DNA from: Hippophae tibetana
Taxonomy: Eukaryota > Streptophyta > Magnoliopsida > Rosales > Elaeagnaceae
Direction of reading: 5' to 3'
DNA length: 64,000 nucleotides
NCBI GenBank assembly: GCA_037013495.1
Contig: CM072801.1
Coordinates: 102,865,816-102,929,815, forward strand
How positions within the stretch are numbered: position 1 is the first letter of the stretch; each line of letters opens with the position of its first letter. Made by a program: the position numbers and the translations under genes. Below are positions 10,380 through 25,740 of the stretch, one piece after another. The notes under the pieces were generated by a model that made no database searches, was not told the DNA's origin, and worked only from the letters and a program-made list of their open reading frames with translations.

Positions 10380-13300
10380 ATGACAATTAAATCTAAAGAA
10401 AACAAAAGTCTTGTAGAAAATATTTGTTTCTTTAATTGGGATTTGGAACCAAAGAATGCAAAAAACAATATAATGGAAAATTTTATTAATTCCAAAATTC
10501 AAAAAATAAAACAAAGAAGAGGAAAATGATATAGTGATTTAAAAGAAAAGTACGCAATGAAATGCAAATAAGAAAATAATGTCAACAAAATCTAAAGAAA
10601 ACAAAAGACTTGTAGAACATATTTGTTTCTTTAATTGTGATTTGGAACAAAAGAATGCAAAAACCAATAAAATGGAAAATTTCATTAAATCTAAAATTAA
10701 AAAAAAGATATTTTAAGATAAATATCCTATTTTGGGCGACCACGGCTTCGATACCAAATGATACAGATCCTTTATGCGAAAATATTTGGAACCCATGAAC
10801 TCACAGGAATGAGAAGTATGGAATTGCTAAGAACATGCTTAATATGATCAAATTGGAACAATAATGAAGAAGAATAGAAAACCATGCAAGAAGGTGCGAT
10901 CAAACTATAAGACGTAGGAAAGTAGTGTAAGCGATGGAATTTGGGTTCTAAAAGGTGGATAACTGAACTATTGTTTCCTTCATGTTTTTGCAAATAGAAA
11001 TAAGCTTTGGTTTGATATATTATAATAGTAATTTGGATACAGGAGTTAAAAGTTATAACAGTTTAAAGATACAATCCCAATAAATAATTTCTTTTTTTTA
11101 TACTACGAACTCCAGAAATTTTGTGGTTTTTTAATCAGGAACAAAGATAGGTTGAACACTGAAAAAAAAGAACAGGAAAATGATACAGTGAATTAAAAGA
11201 AGAGTAAGAAATGCAATGCAAATAAGAAAATAATGACAATTAAATCTAAAGAAAACAAAAGTCTTGTAGAAAATATTTGTTTCTTTAATTGGGATTTTGA
11301 ACCAAAGAATGCAAAAAACAATATAATGGAAAATTTTATTAATTCTAAAATTCAAAAAATAAAACAAAGAAGAGGAAAATGTTATAGTGATTTAAAAGAA
11401 AAGTACGTAATGAAATGCAAATAAGAAAATAATGTCAACAAAATCTAAAGAAAACAAAAGACTTGTAGAACATATTTGTTTCTTTAATTGTGATTTGGAA
11501 CAAAAGAATGCAAAAACCAATAAAATGGAAAATTTCATTAAATCTAAAATTAAAAAAAATATATTTTAAGATAAATATCCTATTTTGGGCGACCAAGGCT
11601 TCGATACCAAATGATACAGATCCTTTATGCGAAAATATTTGGAACCCTTGAACTCACAGGAATGAGAAGTATGGAATTGCTAATAACATGGTTATTATGA
11701 TCAAATTGGAGCAATAAAGAACAAGAATAGAAAACCATGCAAGAAGGTGCGAGAAAACTATAAGACGTAGGAAAGTAGTGTAAGCGATGGAATTTGGGAT
11801 CTAAAAGGTGGATAACTGAACTATTGTTTCCTTCATGTTTTTGTAAATCGAAATAAGCTTTGATTTGATATATTATAATAGTCATTTGGATACAGGAGTT
11901 AAAAGTTATAACAGTTTAAAGATACAATCCCAATAAATAATTTCTTTTTTTTAAACTACGAACTGCAGAAATTTTGTGGTTTTTTATTCAGGAACAAAGA
12001 TAGGTTGAACACTGAAAAAAAAAGAACAGGAAAATGATAGAGTGAATTAAAAGAAGAGTAAGAAATGCAATGCAAATAATAAAATAATGACAATTAAATC
12101 TAAAGAAAACAAAAGTCTTGTAGAAAATATTTGTTTCTTTAATTGGGATTTGGAACCAAAGAATGCAAAAAACAATATAATGGAAAATTTTATTAATTCC
12201 AAAATTCAAAAAATAAAACAAAGAAGAGGAAAATGATATAGTGATTTAAAAGAAAAGTACGCAATGAAATGCAAATAAGAAAATAATGTCAACAAAATCT
12301 AAAGAAAACAAAAGACTTGTAGAACATATTTGTTTCTTTAATTGTGATTTGGAACAAAAGAATGCAAAAACCAATAAAATGGAAAATTTCATTAAATCTA
12401 AAATTAAAAAAAAGATATTTTAAGATAAATATCCTATTTTGGGCGACCACGGCTTCGATACCAAATGATACAGATCCTTTATGCGAAAATATTTGGAACC
12501 CATGAACTCACAGGAATGAGAAGTATGGAATTGCTAAGAACATGCTTAATATGATCAAATTGGAACAATAATGAAGAAGAATAGAAAACCATGCAAGAAG
12601 GTGCGATCAAACTATAAGACGTAGGAAAGTATTGTAAGCGATGGAATTTGGGTTCTAAAAGGTGGATAACTGAACTATTGTTTCCTTCATGTTTTTGCAA
12701 ATAGAAATAAGCTTTGGTTTGATATATTATAATAGTAATTTCGATACAGGAGTTAAAAGTTATAACAGTTTAAAGATACAATCCCAATAAATAATTTCTT
12801 TTTTTTATACTACGAACTCCAGAAATTTTGTGGTTTTTTAATCAGGAACAAAGATAGGTTGAACACTGAAAAAAAAGAACAGGAAAATGATACAGTGAAT
12901 TAAAAGAAGAGTAAGAAATGCAATGCAAATAAGAATATAATGACAATTAAATCTAAAGAAAACAAAAGTCTTGTAGAAAATATTTGTTTCTTTAATTGGG
13001 ATTTTGAACCAAAGAATGCAAAAAACAATATAATGGAAAATTTTATTAATTCTAAAATTCAAAAAATAAAACAAAGAAGAGGAAAATGTTATAGTGATTT
13101 AAAAGAAAAGTACGTAATGAAATGCAAATAAGAAAATAATGTCAACAAAATCTAAAGAAAACAAAAGACTTGTAGAACATATTTGTTTCTTTAATTGTGA
13201 TTTGGAACAAAAGAATGCAAAAACCAATAAAATGGAAAATTTCATTAAATCTAAAATTAAAAAAAAGATATTTTAAGATAAATATCCTATTTTGGGCGAC

Positions 13301-13792
13301 CAAGGCTTCGATACCAAATGATACAGATCCTTTATGCGAAAATATTTGGAACCCTTGAACTCACAGGAATGAGAAGTATGGAATTGCTAATAACATGGTT
13401 ATTATGATCAAATTGGAGCAATACAGAACAAGAATAGAAAACCATGCAAGAAGGTGCGATCAAACTATAAGACGTAGGAAAGTAGTGTAAGCGATTAATT
13501 TGGGTTCTAAAACGTGGATAACTGAACTATTGTTTTGCTTCATGTTTTTGCAAATAGAAATAAGCTTTGATTTGATATATTATAATAGTCATTTGGATAC
13601 AGGAGTTAAAAGTTATAACAGTTTAAAGATACAATCCCAATAAATAATTTCTTTTTTTTAAACTTCGAACTGCAGAAATTTTGTGGTTTTTTATTCAGGA
13701 ACAAAGATAGGTTGAACACTGAAAAAAAAGAACAGGAAGAGGATAGAGTGAATTAAAAGAAGAGTAAGCAATGCAATGCAAATAATAAAATA
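10380..13792 (+). repeat. Monomers 13-16, types III-II-III-IV
   Basis: Starts are 10380, 11233, 12087 and 12940. Units 13 and 15 are the first type III copies, marked by GCTAAGAACATGC, GGAACAATAATGAAG, GCTTTGGTTTG and ATAGTAATTT. Unit 14 begins as type IV (CCCTTGAACTC near 11645) but continues as type II, so it looks recombinant. Unit 16 has lost bases in the type IV GATTTAATTTGGG motif near 13495 and has GTTTTGCTTCATG, shared with units 32 and 33. Confidence 0.86.
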
Positions 13793-15498
13793 ATGACAAT
13801 TAAATCTAAAGAAAACAAAAGTCTTGTAGAAAATATTTGTTTCTTTAATTGGGATTTTGAACCAAAGAATGCAAAAAACAATATAATGGAAAATTTTATT
13901 AATTCTAAAATTCAAAAAATAAAACAAAGAAGAGGAAAATGTTATAGTGATTTAAAATAAAAGTACGCAATGAAATGCAAATAAGAAAATAATGTCAACA
14001 AAATCTAAAGAAAACAAAAGACTTGTAGAAAATATTTGTTTCTTTAATTGTGATTTGGAACAAAAGAATGCAAAAACCAATAAAATGGAAAATTTCATTA
14101 AATCTAAAATTAAAAAAAAGATAATTTAAGATAAATATCCTATTTTGGGCGACCACGGCTTCGATACCAAATGATACAGATCCTTTATGCGAAAATATTT
14201 GGAACCCATGAACTCACAGGAATGAGAAGTATGGAATTGCTAATAACATGGTTATTATGATCAAATTGGAGCAATAAAGAACAAGAATAGAAAACCATGC
14301 AAGAAGGTGCGAGAAAACTATAAGACGTAGGAAAGTAGTGTAAGCGATGGAATTTGGGTTCTAAAAGGTGGATAACTAAACTATTGTTTCCTTCATGTTT
14401 TTGTAAATCGAAATAAGCTTTGATTTGATATATTATAATAGTCATTTGGATACAGGAGTTCAAAGTTATAACAGTTTAAAGATACAATCCCAATAAATAA
14501 TTTCTTTTTTTTAAACTACGAACTGCAGAAATTTTGTGGTTTTTTATTTAGAAACAAAGATAGGTTGAACACTGAAAAAAAAGAACAGGAAGAGGATAGA
14601 GTGAATTAAAAGAAGAGTAAGCAATGCAATGCAAATAATAAAATAATGACAATTAAATATAAAGAAAACAAAAGTCTTGTAGAAAATATTTGTTTCTTTA
14701 ATTCGGATTTGAAACCAAAGAATGCAAAAAACAATATAATGGAAAATTTTATTAATTCTAAAATTCAAAAAATAAAACAAAGAAGAGGAAAATGTTATAG
14801 TGATTTAAAAGAAAAGTACGTAATGAAATGCAAATAAGAAAATAATGTCAACAAAATCTAAAGAAAACAAAAGACTTGTAGAAAATATTTGTTTCTTTAA
14901 TTGTGATTTGGAACAAAAGAATGCAAAAACTAATAAAATGGAAAATTTCATTAAATCTAAAATTAAAAAAAAGATATTTTAAGATAAATATCGAATTTTG
15001 GGCGACCACGGCTTCGATACCAAATGATACAGATCCTTTATGCGAAAATATTTGGAACCCATGAACTCATAGGAATGAGAAGTATGGAATTGCTAATAAT
15101 ATGGTTATTATGATCAAATTGGAGCAATAAAGAACAAGAATAGAAAACCATGCAAGAAGGTGCGAGAAAACTATAAGACGTAGGAAAGTAGTGTAAGCGA
15201 TGGAATTTGGGTTCTAAAAGGTGGATAACTGAACTATTGTTTCCTTCATGTTTTTGTAAATCGAAATAAGCTTTGATTTGATATATTATAATAGTCATTT
15301 GGATACAGGAGTTAAAAGTTATAACAGTTTAAAGATACAATCCCAATAAATACTTTCTTTTTTTTAAACTACGAACTCCAGAAATTTTGTGGTTTTTTAT
15401 TCAGGAACAAAGATAGGTTGAACACTGAAAAAAAAGAAAAGGAAGCGGATAGAGTGAATTAAAAGAAGAGTAAGCAATGCAATGCAAATAATAAAATA
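13793..15498 (+). repeat. Monomers 17-18, type I
   Basis: Starts are 13793 and 14646. Unit 17 ends with GGAGTTCAAAG like unit 4. Unit 18 carries the same rare variants as unit 6, including TTAAATATAAAG, TTCGGATTTGAAACC and GAACTCATAGG, at a spacing of 10,239 bp (12 monomers). The two together look like a copy of the unit 4-6 segment lacking unit 5. Confidence 0.87.
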
Positions 15499-18400
15499 AT
15501 GACAGTTAAATCTAAAGAAAACAAAAGTCTTGTAGAAAATATTTGTTTCTTTAATTGGGATTTTGAACCAAAGAATGCAAAAAACAATATAATGGAAAAT
15601 TTTATTAATTCTAAAATTCAAAAAATAAAACAAAGAAGAGGAAAATGTTATAGTGATTTAAAAGAAAAGTACGTAATGAAATGCAAATAAGAAAATAATG
15701 TCAACAAAATCTAAAGAAAACAAAAGACTTGTAGAAAATATTTGTTTCTTTAATTGTGATTTGGAACAAAAGAATGCAAAAACCAATAAAATGGAAAATT
15801 TCATTAAATCTAAAATTAAAAAAAAGATAATTTAAGATAAATATCCTATTTTGGGCGACCACGGCTTCGATACCAAATGATACAGATCCTTTATGCGAAA
15901 ATATTTGGAACCCATGAACTCACAGGAATGAGAAGTATGGAATTGCTAATAACATGGTTATTATGATCAAATTGGAGCAATAAAGAACAAGAATAGAAAA
16001 CCATGCAAGAAGGTGCGATCAAACTATAAGACGTAGGAAAGTAGTGTAAGCGATGGAATTTGGGATCTAAAAGGTGGATAACTGAACTATTGTTTCCTTC
16101 ATGTTTTTGTAAATCGAAATAAGCTTTGATTTGATATATTATAATAGTCATTTGGATACAGGAGTTAAAAGTTATAACAGTTTAAAGATACAATCCCAAT
16201 AAATAATTTCTTTTTTTTAAACTACGAACTGCAGAAATTTTGTGGTTTTTTATTCAGGAACAAAGATAGGTTGAACACTGAAAAAAAAAGAACAGGAAAA
16301 TGATAGAGTGAATTAAAAGAAGAGTAAGAAATGCAATGCAAATAATAAAATAATGACAATTAAATCTAAAGAAAACAAAAGTCTTGTAGAAAATATTTGT
16401 TCCTTTAATTGGGATTTGGAACCAAAGAATGCAAAAAACAATATAATGGAAAATTTTATTAATTCCAAAATTCAAAAAATAAAACAAAGAAGAGGAAAAT
16501 GATATAGTGATTTAAAAGAAAAGTACGCAATGAAATGCAAATAAGAAAATAATGTCAACAAAATCTAAAGAAAACAAAAGACTTGTAGAACATATTTGTT
16601 TCTTTAATTGTGATTTGGAACAAAAGAATGCAAAAACCAATAAAATGGAAAATTTCATTAAATCTAAAATTAAAAAAAAGATATTTTAAGATAAATATCC
16701 TATTTTGGGCGACCACGGCTTCGATACCAAATGATACAGATCCTTTATGCGAAAATATTTGGAACCCATGAACTCACAGGAATGAGAAGTATGGAATTGC
16801 TAATAACATGGTTATTATGATCAAATTGGACCAATAAAGAACAAGAATAGAAAACCATGCAAGAAGGTGCGAGAAAACTATAAGACGTAGGAAAGTAGTG
16901 TAAGCGATGGAATTTGGGATCTAAAAGGTGGATAACTGAACTATTGTTTCCTTCATGTTTTTGTAAATCGAAATAAGCTTTGATTTGATATATTATAATA
17001 GTCATTTGGATACAGGAGTTAAAAGTTATAACAGTTTAAAGATACAATCCCAATAAATAATTTCTTTTTTTTAAACTACGAACTGCAGAAATTTTGTGGT
17101 TTTTTATTCAGGAACAAAGATAGGTTGAACACTGAAAAAAAGAACAGGAAAATGATAGAGTGAATTAAAAGAAGAGTAAGAAATGCAATGCAAATAATAA
17201 AATAATGACAATTAAATCTAAAGAAAACAAAAGTCTTGTAGAAAATATTTGTTTCTTTAATTGGGATTTGGAACCAAAGAATGCAAAAAACAATATAATG
17301 GAAAATTTTATTAATTCCAAAATTCAAAAAATAAAACAAAGAAGAGGAAAATGATATAGTGATTTAAAAGAAAAGTACGCAATGAAATGCAAATAAGAAA
17401 ATAATGTCAACAAAATCTAAAGAAAACAAAAGACTTGTAGAACATATTTGTTTCTTTAATTGTGATTTGGAACAAAAGAATGCAAAAACCAATAAAATGG
17501 AAAATTTCATTAAATCTAAAATTAAAAAAAAGATATTTTAAGATAAATATCCTATTTTGGGCGACCACGGCTTCGATACCAAATGATACAGATCCTTTAT
17601 GCGAAAATATTTGGAACCCATGAACTCACAGGAATGAGAAGTATGGAATTGCTAAGAACATGCTTAATATGATCAAATTGGAACAATAATGAAGAAGAAT
17701 AGAAAACCATGCAAGAAGGTGCGATCAAACTATAAGACGTAGGAAAGTAGTGTAAGCGATGGAATTTGGGTTCTAAAAGGTGGATAACTGAACTATTGTT
17801 TCCTTCATGTTTTTGCAAATAGAAATAAGCTTTGGTTTGATATATTATAATAGTAATTTGGATACAGGAGTTAAAAGTTATAACAGTTTAAAGATACAAT
17901 CCCAATAAATAATTTCTTTTTTTTATACTACGAACTCCAGAAATTTTGTGGTTTTTTAATCAGGAACAAAGATAGGTTGAACACTGAAAAAAAAGAACAG
18001 GAAAATGATACAGTGAATTAAAAGAAGAGTAAGAAATGCAATGCAAATAAGAAAATAATGACAATTAAATCTAAAGAAAACAAAAGTCTTGTAGAAAATA
18101 TTTGTTTCTTTAATTGGGATTTTGAACCAAAGAATGCAAAAAACAATATAATGGAAAATTTTATTAATTCTAAAATTCAAAAAATAAAACAAAGAAGAGG
18201 AAAATGTTATAGTGATTTAAAAGAAAAGTACGTAATGAAATGCAAATAAGAAAATAATGTCAACAAAATCTAAAGAAAACAAAAGACTTGTAGAACATAT
18301 TTGTTTCTTTAATTGTGATTTGGAACAAAAGAATGCAAAAACCAATAAAATGGAAAATTTCATTAAATCTAAAATTAAAAAAAAGATATTTTAAGATAAA

Positions 18401-21400
18401 TATCCTATTTTGGGCGACCAAGGCTTCGATACCAAATGATACAGATCCTTTATGCGAAAATATTTGGAACCCTTGAACTCACAGGAATGAGAAGTATGGA
18501 ATTGCTAATAACATGGTTATTATGATCAAATTGGAGCAATACAGAACAAGAATAGAAAACCATGCAAGAAGGTGCGATCAAACTATAAGACGTAGGAAAG
18601 TAGTGTAAGCGATGGAATTTGGGATCTAAAAGGTGGATAACTGAACTATTGTTTCCTTCATGTTTTTGTAAATCGAAATAAGCTTTGATTTGATATATTA
18701 TAATAGTCATTTGGATACAGGAGTTAAAAGTTATAACAGTTTAAAGATACAATCCCAATAAATAATTTCTTTTTTTTAAACTACGAACTGCAGAAATTTT
18801 GTGGTTTTTTATTCAGGAACAAAGATAGGTTGAACACTGAAAAAAAAAGAACAGGAAAATGATAGAGTGAATTAAAAGAAGAGTAAGAAATGCAATGCAA
18901 ATAATAAAATAATGACAATTAAATCTAAAGAAAACAAAAGTCTTGTAGAAAATATTTGTTCCTTTAATTGGGATTTGGAACCAAAGAATGCAAAAAACAA
19001 TATAATGGAAAATTTTATTAATTCCAAAATTCAAAAAATAAAACAAAGAAGAGGAAAATGATATAGTGATTTAAAAGAAAAGTACGCAATGAAATGCAAA
19101 TAAGAAAATAATGTCAACAAAATCTAAAGAAAACAAAAGACTTGTAGAACATATTTGTTTCTTTAATTGTGATTTGGAACAAAAGAATGCAAAAACCAAT
19201 AAAATGGAAAATTTCATTAAATCTAAAATTAAAAAAAAGATATTTTAAGATAAATATCCTATTTTGGGCGACCACGGCTTCGATACCAAATGATACAGAT
19301 CCTTTATGCGAAAATATTTGGAACCCATGAACTCACAGGAATGAGAAGTATGGAATTGCTAATAACATGGTTATTATGATCAAATTGGACCAATAAAGAA
19401 CAAGAATAGAAAACCATGCAAGAAGGTGCGAGAAAACTATAAGACGTAGGAAAGTAGTGTAAGCGATGGAATTTGGGATCTAAAAGGTGGATAACTGAAC
19501 TATTGTTTCCTTCATGTTTTTGTAAATCGAAATAAGCTTTGATTTGATATATTATAATAGTCATTTGGATACAGGAGTTAAAAGTTATAACAGTTTAAAG
19601 ATACAATCCCAATAAATAATTTCTTTTTTTTAAACTACGAACTGCAGAAATTTTGTGGTTTTTTATTCAGGAACAAAGATAGGTTGAACACTGAAAAAAA
19701 AAGAACAGGAAAATGATAGAGTGAATTAAAAGAAGAGTAAGAAATGCAATGCAAATAATAAAATAATGACAATTAAATCTAAAGAAAACAAAAGTCTTGT
19801 AGAAAATATTTGTTTCTTTAATTGGGATTTGGAACCAAAGAATGCAAAAAACAATATAATGGAAAATTTTATTAATTCCAAAATTCAAAAAAAAAAACAA
19901 AGAAGAGGAAAATGATATAGTGATTTAAAAGAAAAGTACGCAATGAAATGCAAATAAGAAAATAATGTCAACAAAATCTAAAGAAAACAAAAGACTTGTA
20001 GAACATATTTGTTTCTTTAATTGTGATTTGGAACAAAAGAATGCAAAAACCAATAAAATGGAAAATTTCATTAAATCTAAAATTAAAAAAAAAATATTTT
20101 AAGATAAATATCCTATTTTGGGCGACCACGGCTTCGATACCAAATGATACAGATCCTTTATGCGAAAATATTTGGAACCCATGAACTCACAGGAATGAGA
20201 AGTATGGAATTGCTAAGAACATGCTTAATATGATCAAATTGGAACAATAATGAAGAAGAATAGAAAACCATGCAAGAAGGTGCGATCAAACTATAAGACG
20301 TAGGAAAGTAGTGTAAGCGATGGAATTTGGGTTCTAAAAGGTGGATAACTGAACTATTGTTTCCTTCATGTTTTTGCAAATAGAAATAAGCTTTGGTTTG
20401 ATATATTATAATAGTAATTTGGATACAGGAGTTAAAAGTTATAACAGTTTAAAGATACAATCCCAATAAATAATTTCTTTTTTTTATACTACGAACTCCA
20501 GAAATTTTGTGGTTTTTTAATCAGGAACAAAGATAGGTTGAACACTGAAAAAAAAGAACAGGAAAATGATACAGTGAATTAAAAGAAGAGTAAGAAATGC
20601 AATGCAAATAAGAAAATAATGACAATTAAATCTAAAGAAAACAAAAGTCTTGTAGAAAATATTTGTTTCTTTAATTGGGATTTTGAACCAAAGAATGCAA
20701 AAAACAATATAATGGAAAATTTTATTAATTCTAAAATTCAAAAAATAAAACAAAGAAGAGGAAAATGTTATAGTGATTTAAAAGAAAAGTACGTAATGAA
20801 ATGCAAATAAGAAAATAATGTCAACAAAATCTAAAGAAAACAAAAGACTTGTAGAACATATTTGTTTCTTTAATTGTGATTTGGAACAAAAGAATGCAAA
20901 AACCAATAAAATGGAAAATTTCATTAAATCTAAAATTAAAAAAAAGATATTTTAAGATAAATATCCTATTTTGGGCGACCAAGGCTTCGATACCAAATGA
21001 TACAGATCCTTTATGCGAAAATATTTGGAACCCTTGAACTCACAGGAATGAGAAGTATGGAATTGCTAATAACATGGTTATTATGATCAAATTGGAGCAA
21101 TACAGAACAAGAATAGAAAACCATGCAAGAAGGTGCGATCAAACTATAAGACGTAGGAAAGTAGTGTAAGCGATTTAATTTGGGTTCTAAAACGTGGATA
21201 ACTGAACTATTGTTTCCTTCATGTTTTTGCAAATAGAAATAAGCTTTGATTTGATATATTATAATAGTCATTTGGATACAGGAGTTAAAAGTTATAACAG
21301 TTTCAAGATACAATCCCAATAAATAATTTCTTTTTTTTAAACTTCGAACTGCTGAAATTTTGTGGTTTTTTATTCAGGAACAAAGATAGGTTGAACACTG

Positions 21401-21470
21401 AAAAAAAGAACAGGAAGCGGATAGAGTGAATTAAAAGAAGAGTAAGCAATGCAATGCAAATAATAAAATA
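15499..21470 (+). repeat. Monomers 19-25, II/III/IV trimer zone
   Basis: Starts are 15499, 16353, 17205, 18058, 18912, 19766 and 20619. Types run II, II, III, IV/II hybrid, II, III, IV. Units 20-21 and 23-24 repeat at 2,559 bp, supported by the private variant TTGGACCAATAAAG near 16825 and 19384. Unit 22 switches from type IV to type II between about 18545 and 18611. Confidence 0.86.
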
Positions 21471-23060
21471 ATGACAGTTAAATCTAAAGAAAACAAAAGT
21501 CTTGTAGAAAATATTTGTTTCTTTAATTGGGATTTTGAACCAAAGAATGCAAAAAACAATATAATGGAAAATTTTATTAATTCTAAAATTCAAAAAATAA
21601 AACAAAGAAGAGGAAAATGTTATAGTGATTTAAAAGAAAAGTACGTAATGAAATGCAAATAAGAAAATAATGTCAACAAAATCTAAAGAAAACAAAAGAC
21701 TTGTAGAAAATATTTGTTTCTTTAATTGTGATTTGGAACAAAAGAATGCAAAAACCAATAAAATGGAAAATTTCATTAAATCTAAAATTAAAAAAAAGAT
21801 AATTTAAGATAAATATCCTATTTTGGGCGACCACGGCTTCGATACCAAATGATACAGATCCTTTATGCGAAAATATTTGGAACCCATGAACTCACAGGAA
21901 TGAGAAGTATGGAATTGCTAATAACATGGTTATTATGATCAAATTGGAGCAATAAAGAACAAGAATAGAAAACCATGCAAGAAGGTGCGATCAAACTATA
22001 AGACGTAGGAAAGTAGTGTAAGCGATGGAATTTGGGATCTAAAAGGTGGATAACTGAACTATTGTTTCCTTCATGTTTTTGTAAATCGAAATAAGCTTTG
22101 ATTTGATATATTATAATAGTCATTTGGATACAGGAGTTAAAAGTTATAACAGTTTAAAGATACAATCCCAATAAATAATTTCTTTTTTTTAAACTACGAA
22201 CTGCAGAAATTTTGTGGTTTTTTATTCAGGAACAAAGATAGGTTGAACACTGAAAAAAAAAGAACAGGAAAATGATAGAGTGAATTAAAAGAAGAGTAAG
22301 AAATGCAATGCAAATAATAAAATAATGACAATTAAATCTAAAGAAAACAAAAGTCTTGTAGAAAATATTTGTTCCTTTAATTGGGATTTGGAACCAAAGA
22401 ATGCAAAAAACAATATAATGGAAAATTTTATTAATTCCAAAATTCAAAAAATAAAACAAAGAAGAGGAAAATGATATAGTGATTTAAAAGAAAAGTACGC
22501 AATGAAATGCAAATAAGAAAATAATGTCAACAAAATCTAAAGAAAACAAAAGACTTGTAGAACATATTTGTTTCTTTAATTGTGATTTGGAACAAAAGAA
22601 TGCAAAAACCAATAAAATGGAAAATTTCATTAAATCTAAAATTAAAAAAAAAATATTTTAAGATAAATATCCTATTTTGGGCGACCAAGGCTTCGATACC
22701 AAATGATACAGATCCTTTATGCGAAAATATTTGGAACCCATGAACTCACAGGAATGAGAAGTATGGAATTGCTAATAACATGGTTATTATGATCAAATTG
22801 GAGCAATAAAGAACAAGAATAGAAAACCATGCAAGAAGGTGCGATCAAACTATAAGACGTAGGAAAGTAGTGTAAGCGATGGAATTTGGGATCTAAAAGG
22901 TGGATAACTGAACTATTGTTTCCTTCATGTTTTTGTAAATCGAAATAAGCTTTGATTTGATATATTATAATAGTCATTTGGATACAGGAGTTAAAAGTTA
23001 TAACAGTTTAAAGATACAATCCCAATAAATAATTTCTTTTTTTTAAACTACGAACTGCAG
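20484..23060 (+). repeat. Long-range duplicated segment, right copy
   Basis: Counterpart of the segment at 5.1-7.7 kb. Beyond unit 27 the correspondence continues but shifts by one monomer: GGGATGGAATTTGGG and GAACTAACAGG at 8230-8390 match 24440-24600 at 16,212 bp. The shift is explained by the extra copy made when unit 28/29 duplicated. Confidence 0.78.
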
Positions 23061-25740
23061 AAATTTTGTGGTTTTTTATTCAGGAACAAAGATAGGTTGA
23101 ACACTGAAAAAAAAAGAACAGGAAAATGATAGAGTGAATTAAAAGAAGAGTAAGAAATGCAATGCAAATAATAAAATAATGACAATTAAATCTAAAGAAA
23201 ACAAAAGTCTTGTAGAAAATATTTGTTTCTTTAATTGGGATTTGGAACCAAAGAATGCAAAAAACAATATAATGGAAAATTTTATTAATTCCAAAATTTA
23301 AAAAATAAAACAAAGAAGAGGAAAATGATATAGTGATTTAAAAGAAAAGTACGCAATGAAATGCAAATAAGAAAATAATGTCAACAAAATCTAAAGAAAA
23401 CAAAAGACTTGTAGAACATATTTGTTTCTTTAATTGTGATTTGGAACAAAAGAATGCAAAAACCAATAAAATGGAAAATTTCATTAAATCTAAAATTAAA
23501 AAAAAGATATTTTAAGATAAATATCCTATTTTGGGCGACCACGGCTTCGATACCAAATGATACAGATCCTTTATGCGAAAATATTTGGAACCCATGAACT
23601 AACAGGAATGAGAAGTATGGAATTGCTAATAACATGGTTATTATGATCAAATTGGAGCAATAAAGAACAAGAATAGAAAACCATGCAAGAAGGTGCGATC
23701 AAACTATAAGACGTAGGAAAGTAGTGTAAGCGATGGAATTTGGGATCTAAAAGGTGGATAACTGAACTATTGTTTCCTTCATGTTTTTGTAAATCGAAAT
23801 AAGCTTTGATTTGATATATTATAATAGTCATTTGGATACAGGAGTTAAAAGTTATAACAGTTTAAAGATACAATCCCAATAAATAATTTCTTTTTTTTAA
23901 ACTACGAACTGCAGAAATTTTGTGGTTTTTTATTCAGGAACAAAGATAGGTTGAACACTGAAAAAAAAAGAACAGGAAAATGATAGAGTGAATTAAAAGA
24001 AGAGTAAGAAATGCAATGCAAATAATAAAATAATGACAATTAAATCTAAAGAAAACAAAAGTCTTGTAGAAAATATTTGTTTCTTTAATTGGGATTTGGA
24101 ACCAAAGAATGCAAAAAACAATATAATGGAAAATTTTATTAATTCCAAAATTTAAAAAATAAAACAAAGAAGAGGAAAATGATATAGTGATTTAAAAGAA
24201 AAGTACGCAATGAAATGCAAATAAGAAAATAATGTCAACAAAATCTAAAGAAAACAAAAGACTTGTAGAACATATTTGTTTCTTTAATTGTGATTTGGAA
24301 CAAAAGAATGCAAAAACCAATAAAATGGAAAATTTCATTAAATCTAAAATTAAAAAAAAGATATTTTAAGATAAATATCCTATTTTGGGCGACCACGGCT
24401 TCGATACCAAATGATACAGATCCTTTATGCGAAAATATTTGGAACCCATGAACTAACAGGAATGAGAAGTATGGAATTGCTAATAACATGGTTATTATGA
24501 TCAAATTGGAGCAATAAAGAACAAGAATAGAAAACCATGCAAGAAGGTGCGATCAAACTATAAGACGTAGGAAAGTAGTGTAAGGGATGGAATTTGGGAT
24601 CTAAAAGGTGGATAACTGAACTATTGTTTCCTTCATGTTTTTGTAAATCGAAATAAGCTTTGATTTGATATATTATAATAGTCATTTGGATACAGGAGTT
24701 AAAAGTTATAACAGTTTAAAGATACAATCCCAATAAATAATTTCTTTTTTTTAAACTACGAACTGCAGAAATTTTGTGGTTTTTTATTCAGGAACAAAGA
24801 TAGGTTGAACACTGAAAAAAAAAAGAACAGGAAAATGATAGAGTGAATTAAAAGAAGAGTAAGAAATGCAATGCAAATAATAAAATAATGACAATTAAAT
24901 CTAAAGAAAACAAAAGTCTTGTAGAAAATATTTGTTTCTTTAATTGGGATTTGGAACCAAAGAATGCAAAAAACAATATAATGGAAAATTTTATTAATTC
25001 CAAAATTCAAAAAATAAAACAAAGAAGAGGAAAATGTTATAGTGATTTAAAAGAAAAGTACGCAATGAAATGCAAATAAGAAAATAATGTCAACAAAATC
25101 TAAAGAAAACAAAAGACTTGTAGAACATATTTGTTTCTTTAATTGTGATTTGGAACAAAAGAATGCAAAAACCAATAAAATGGAAAATTTCATTAAATCT
25201 AAAATTAAAAAAAGATAATTTAAGATAAATATCCTATTTTGGGCGACCACGGCTTCGATACCAAATGATACAGATCCTTTATGCGAAAATATTTGGAACC
25301 CATGAACTCACAGGAATGAGAAGTATGGAATTGCTAATAACATGGTTATTATGATCAAATTGGAGCAATAAAGAACAAGAATAGAAAACCATGCAAGAAG
25401 GTGCGAGAAAACTATAAGACGTAGGAAAGTAGTGTAAGCGATGGAATTTGGGATCTAAAAGGTGGATAACTGAACTATTGTTTCCTTCATGTTTTTGTAA
25501 ATCGAAATAAGCTTTGATTTGATATATTATAATAGTCATTTGGATACAGGAGTTAAAAGTTATAACAGTTTAAAGATACAATCCCAATAAATAATTTCTT
25601 TTTTTTAAACTACGAACTACAGAAATTTTGTGGTTTTTTATTCAGGAACAAAGATAGGTTGAACACTGAAAAAAAAAGAACAGGAAAATGATAGAGTGAA
25701 TTAAAAGAAGAGTAAGAAATGCAATGCAAATAATAAAATA
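21471..25740 (+). repeat. Monomers 26-30, second type II run
   Basis: Starts are 21471, 22325, 23179, 24033 and 24888. Units 28 and 29 are near-identical neighbours: both have CCAAAATTTAAAAAATAAAA and GAACTAACAGG. This indicates a single-monomer tandem duplication. Unit 26 shares ATGACAGTTAAATC with units 8 and 19. Confidence 0.87.
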
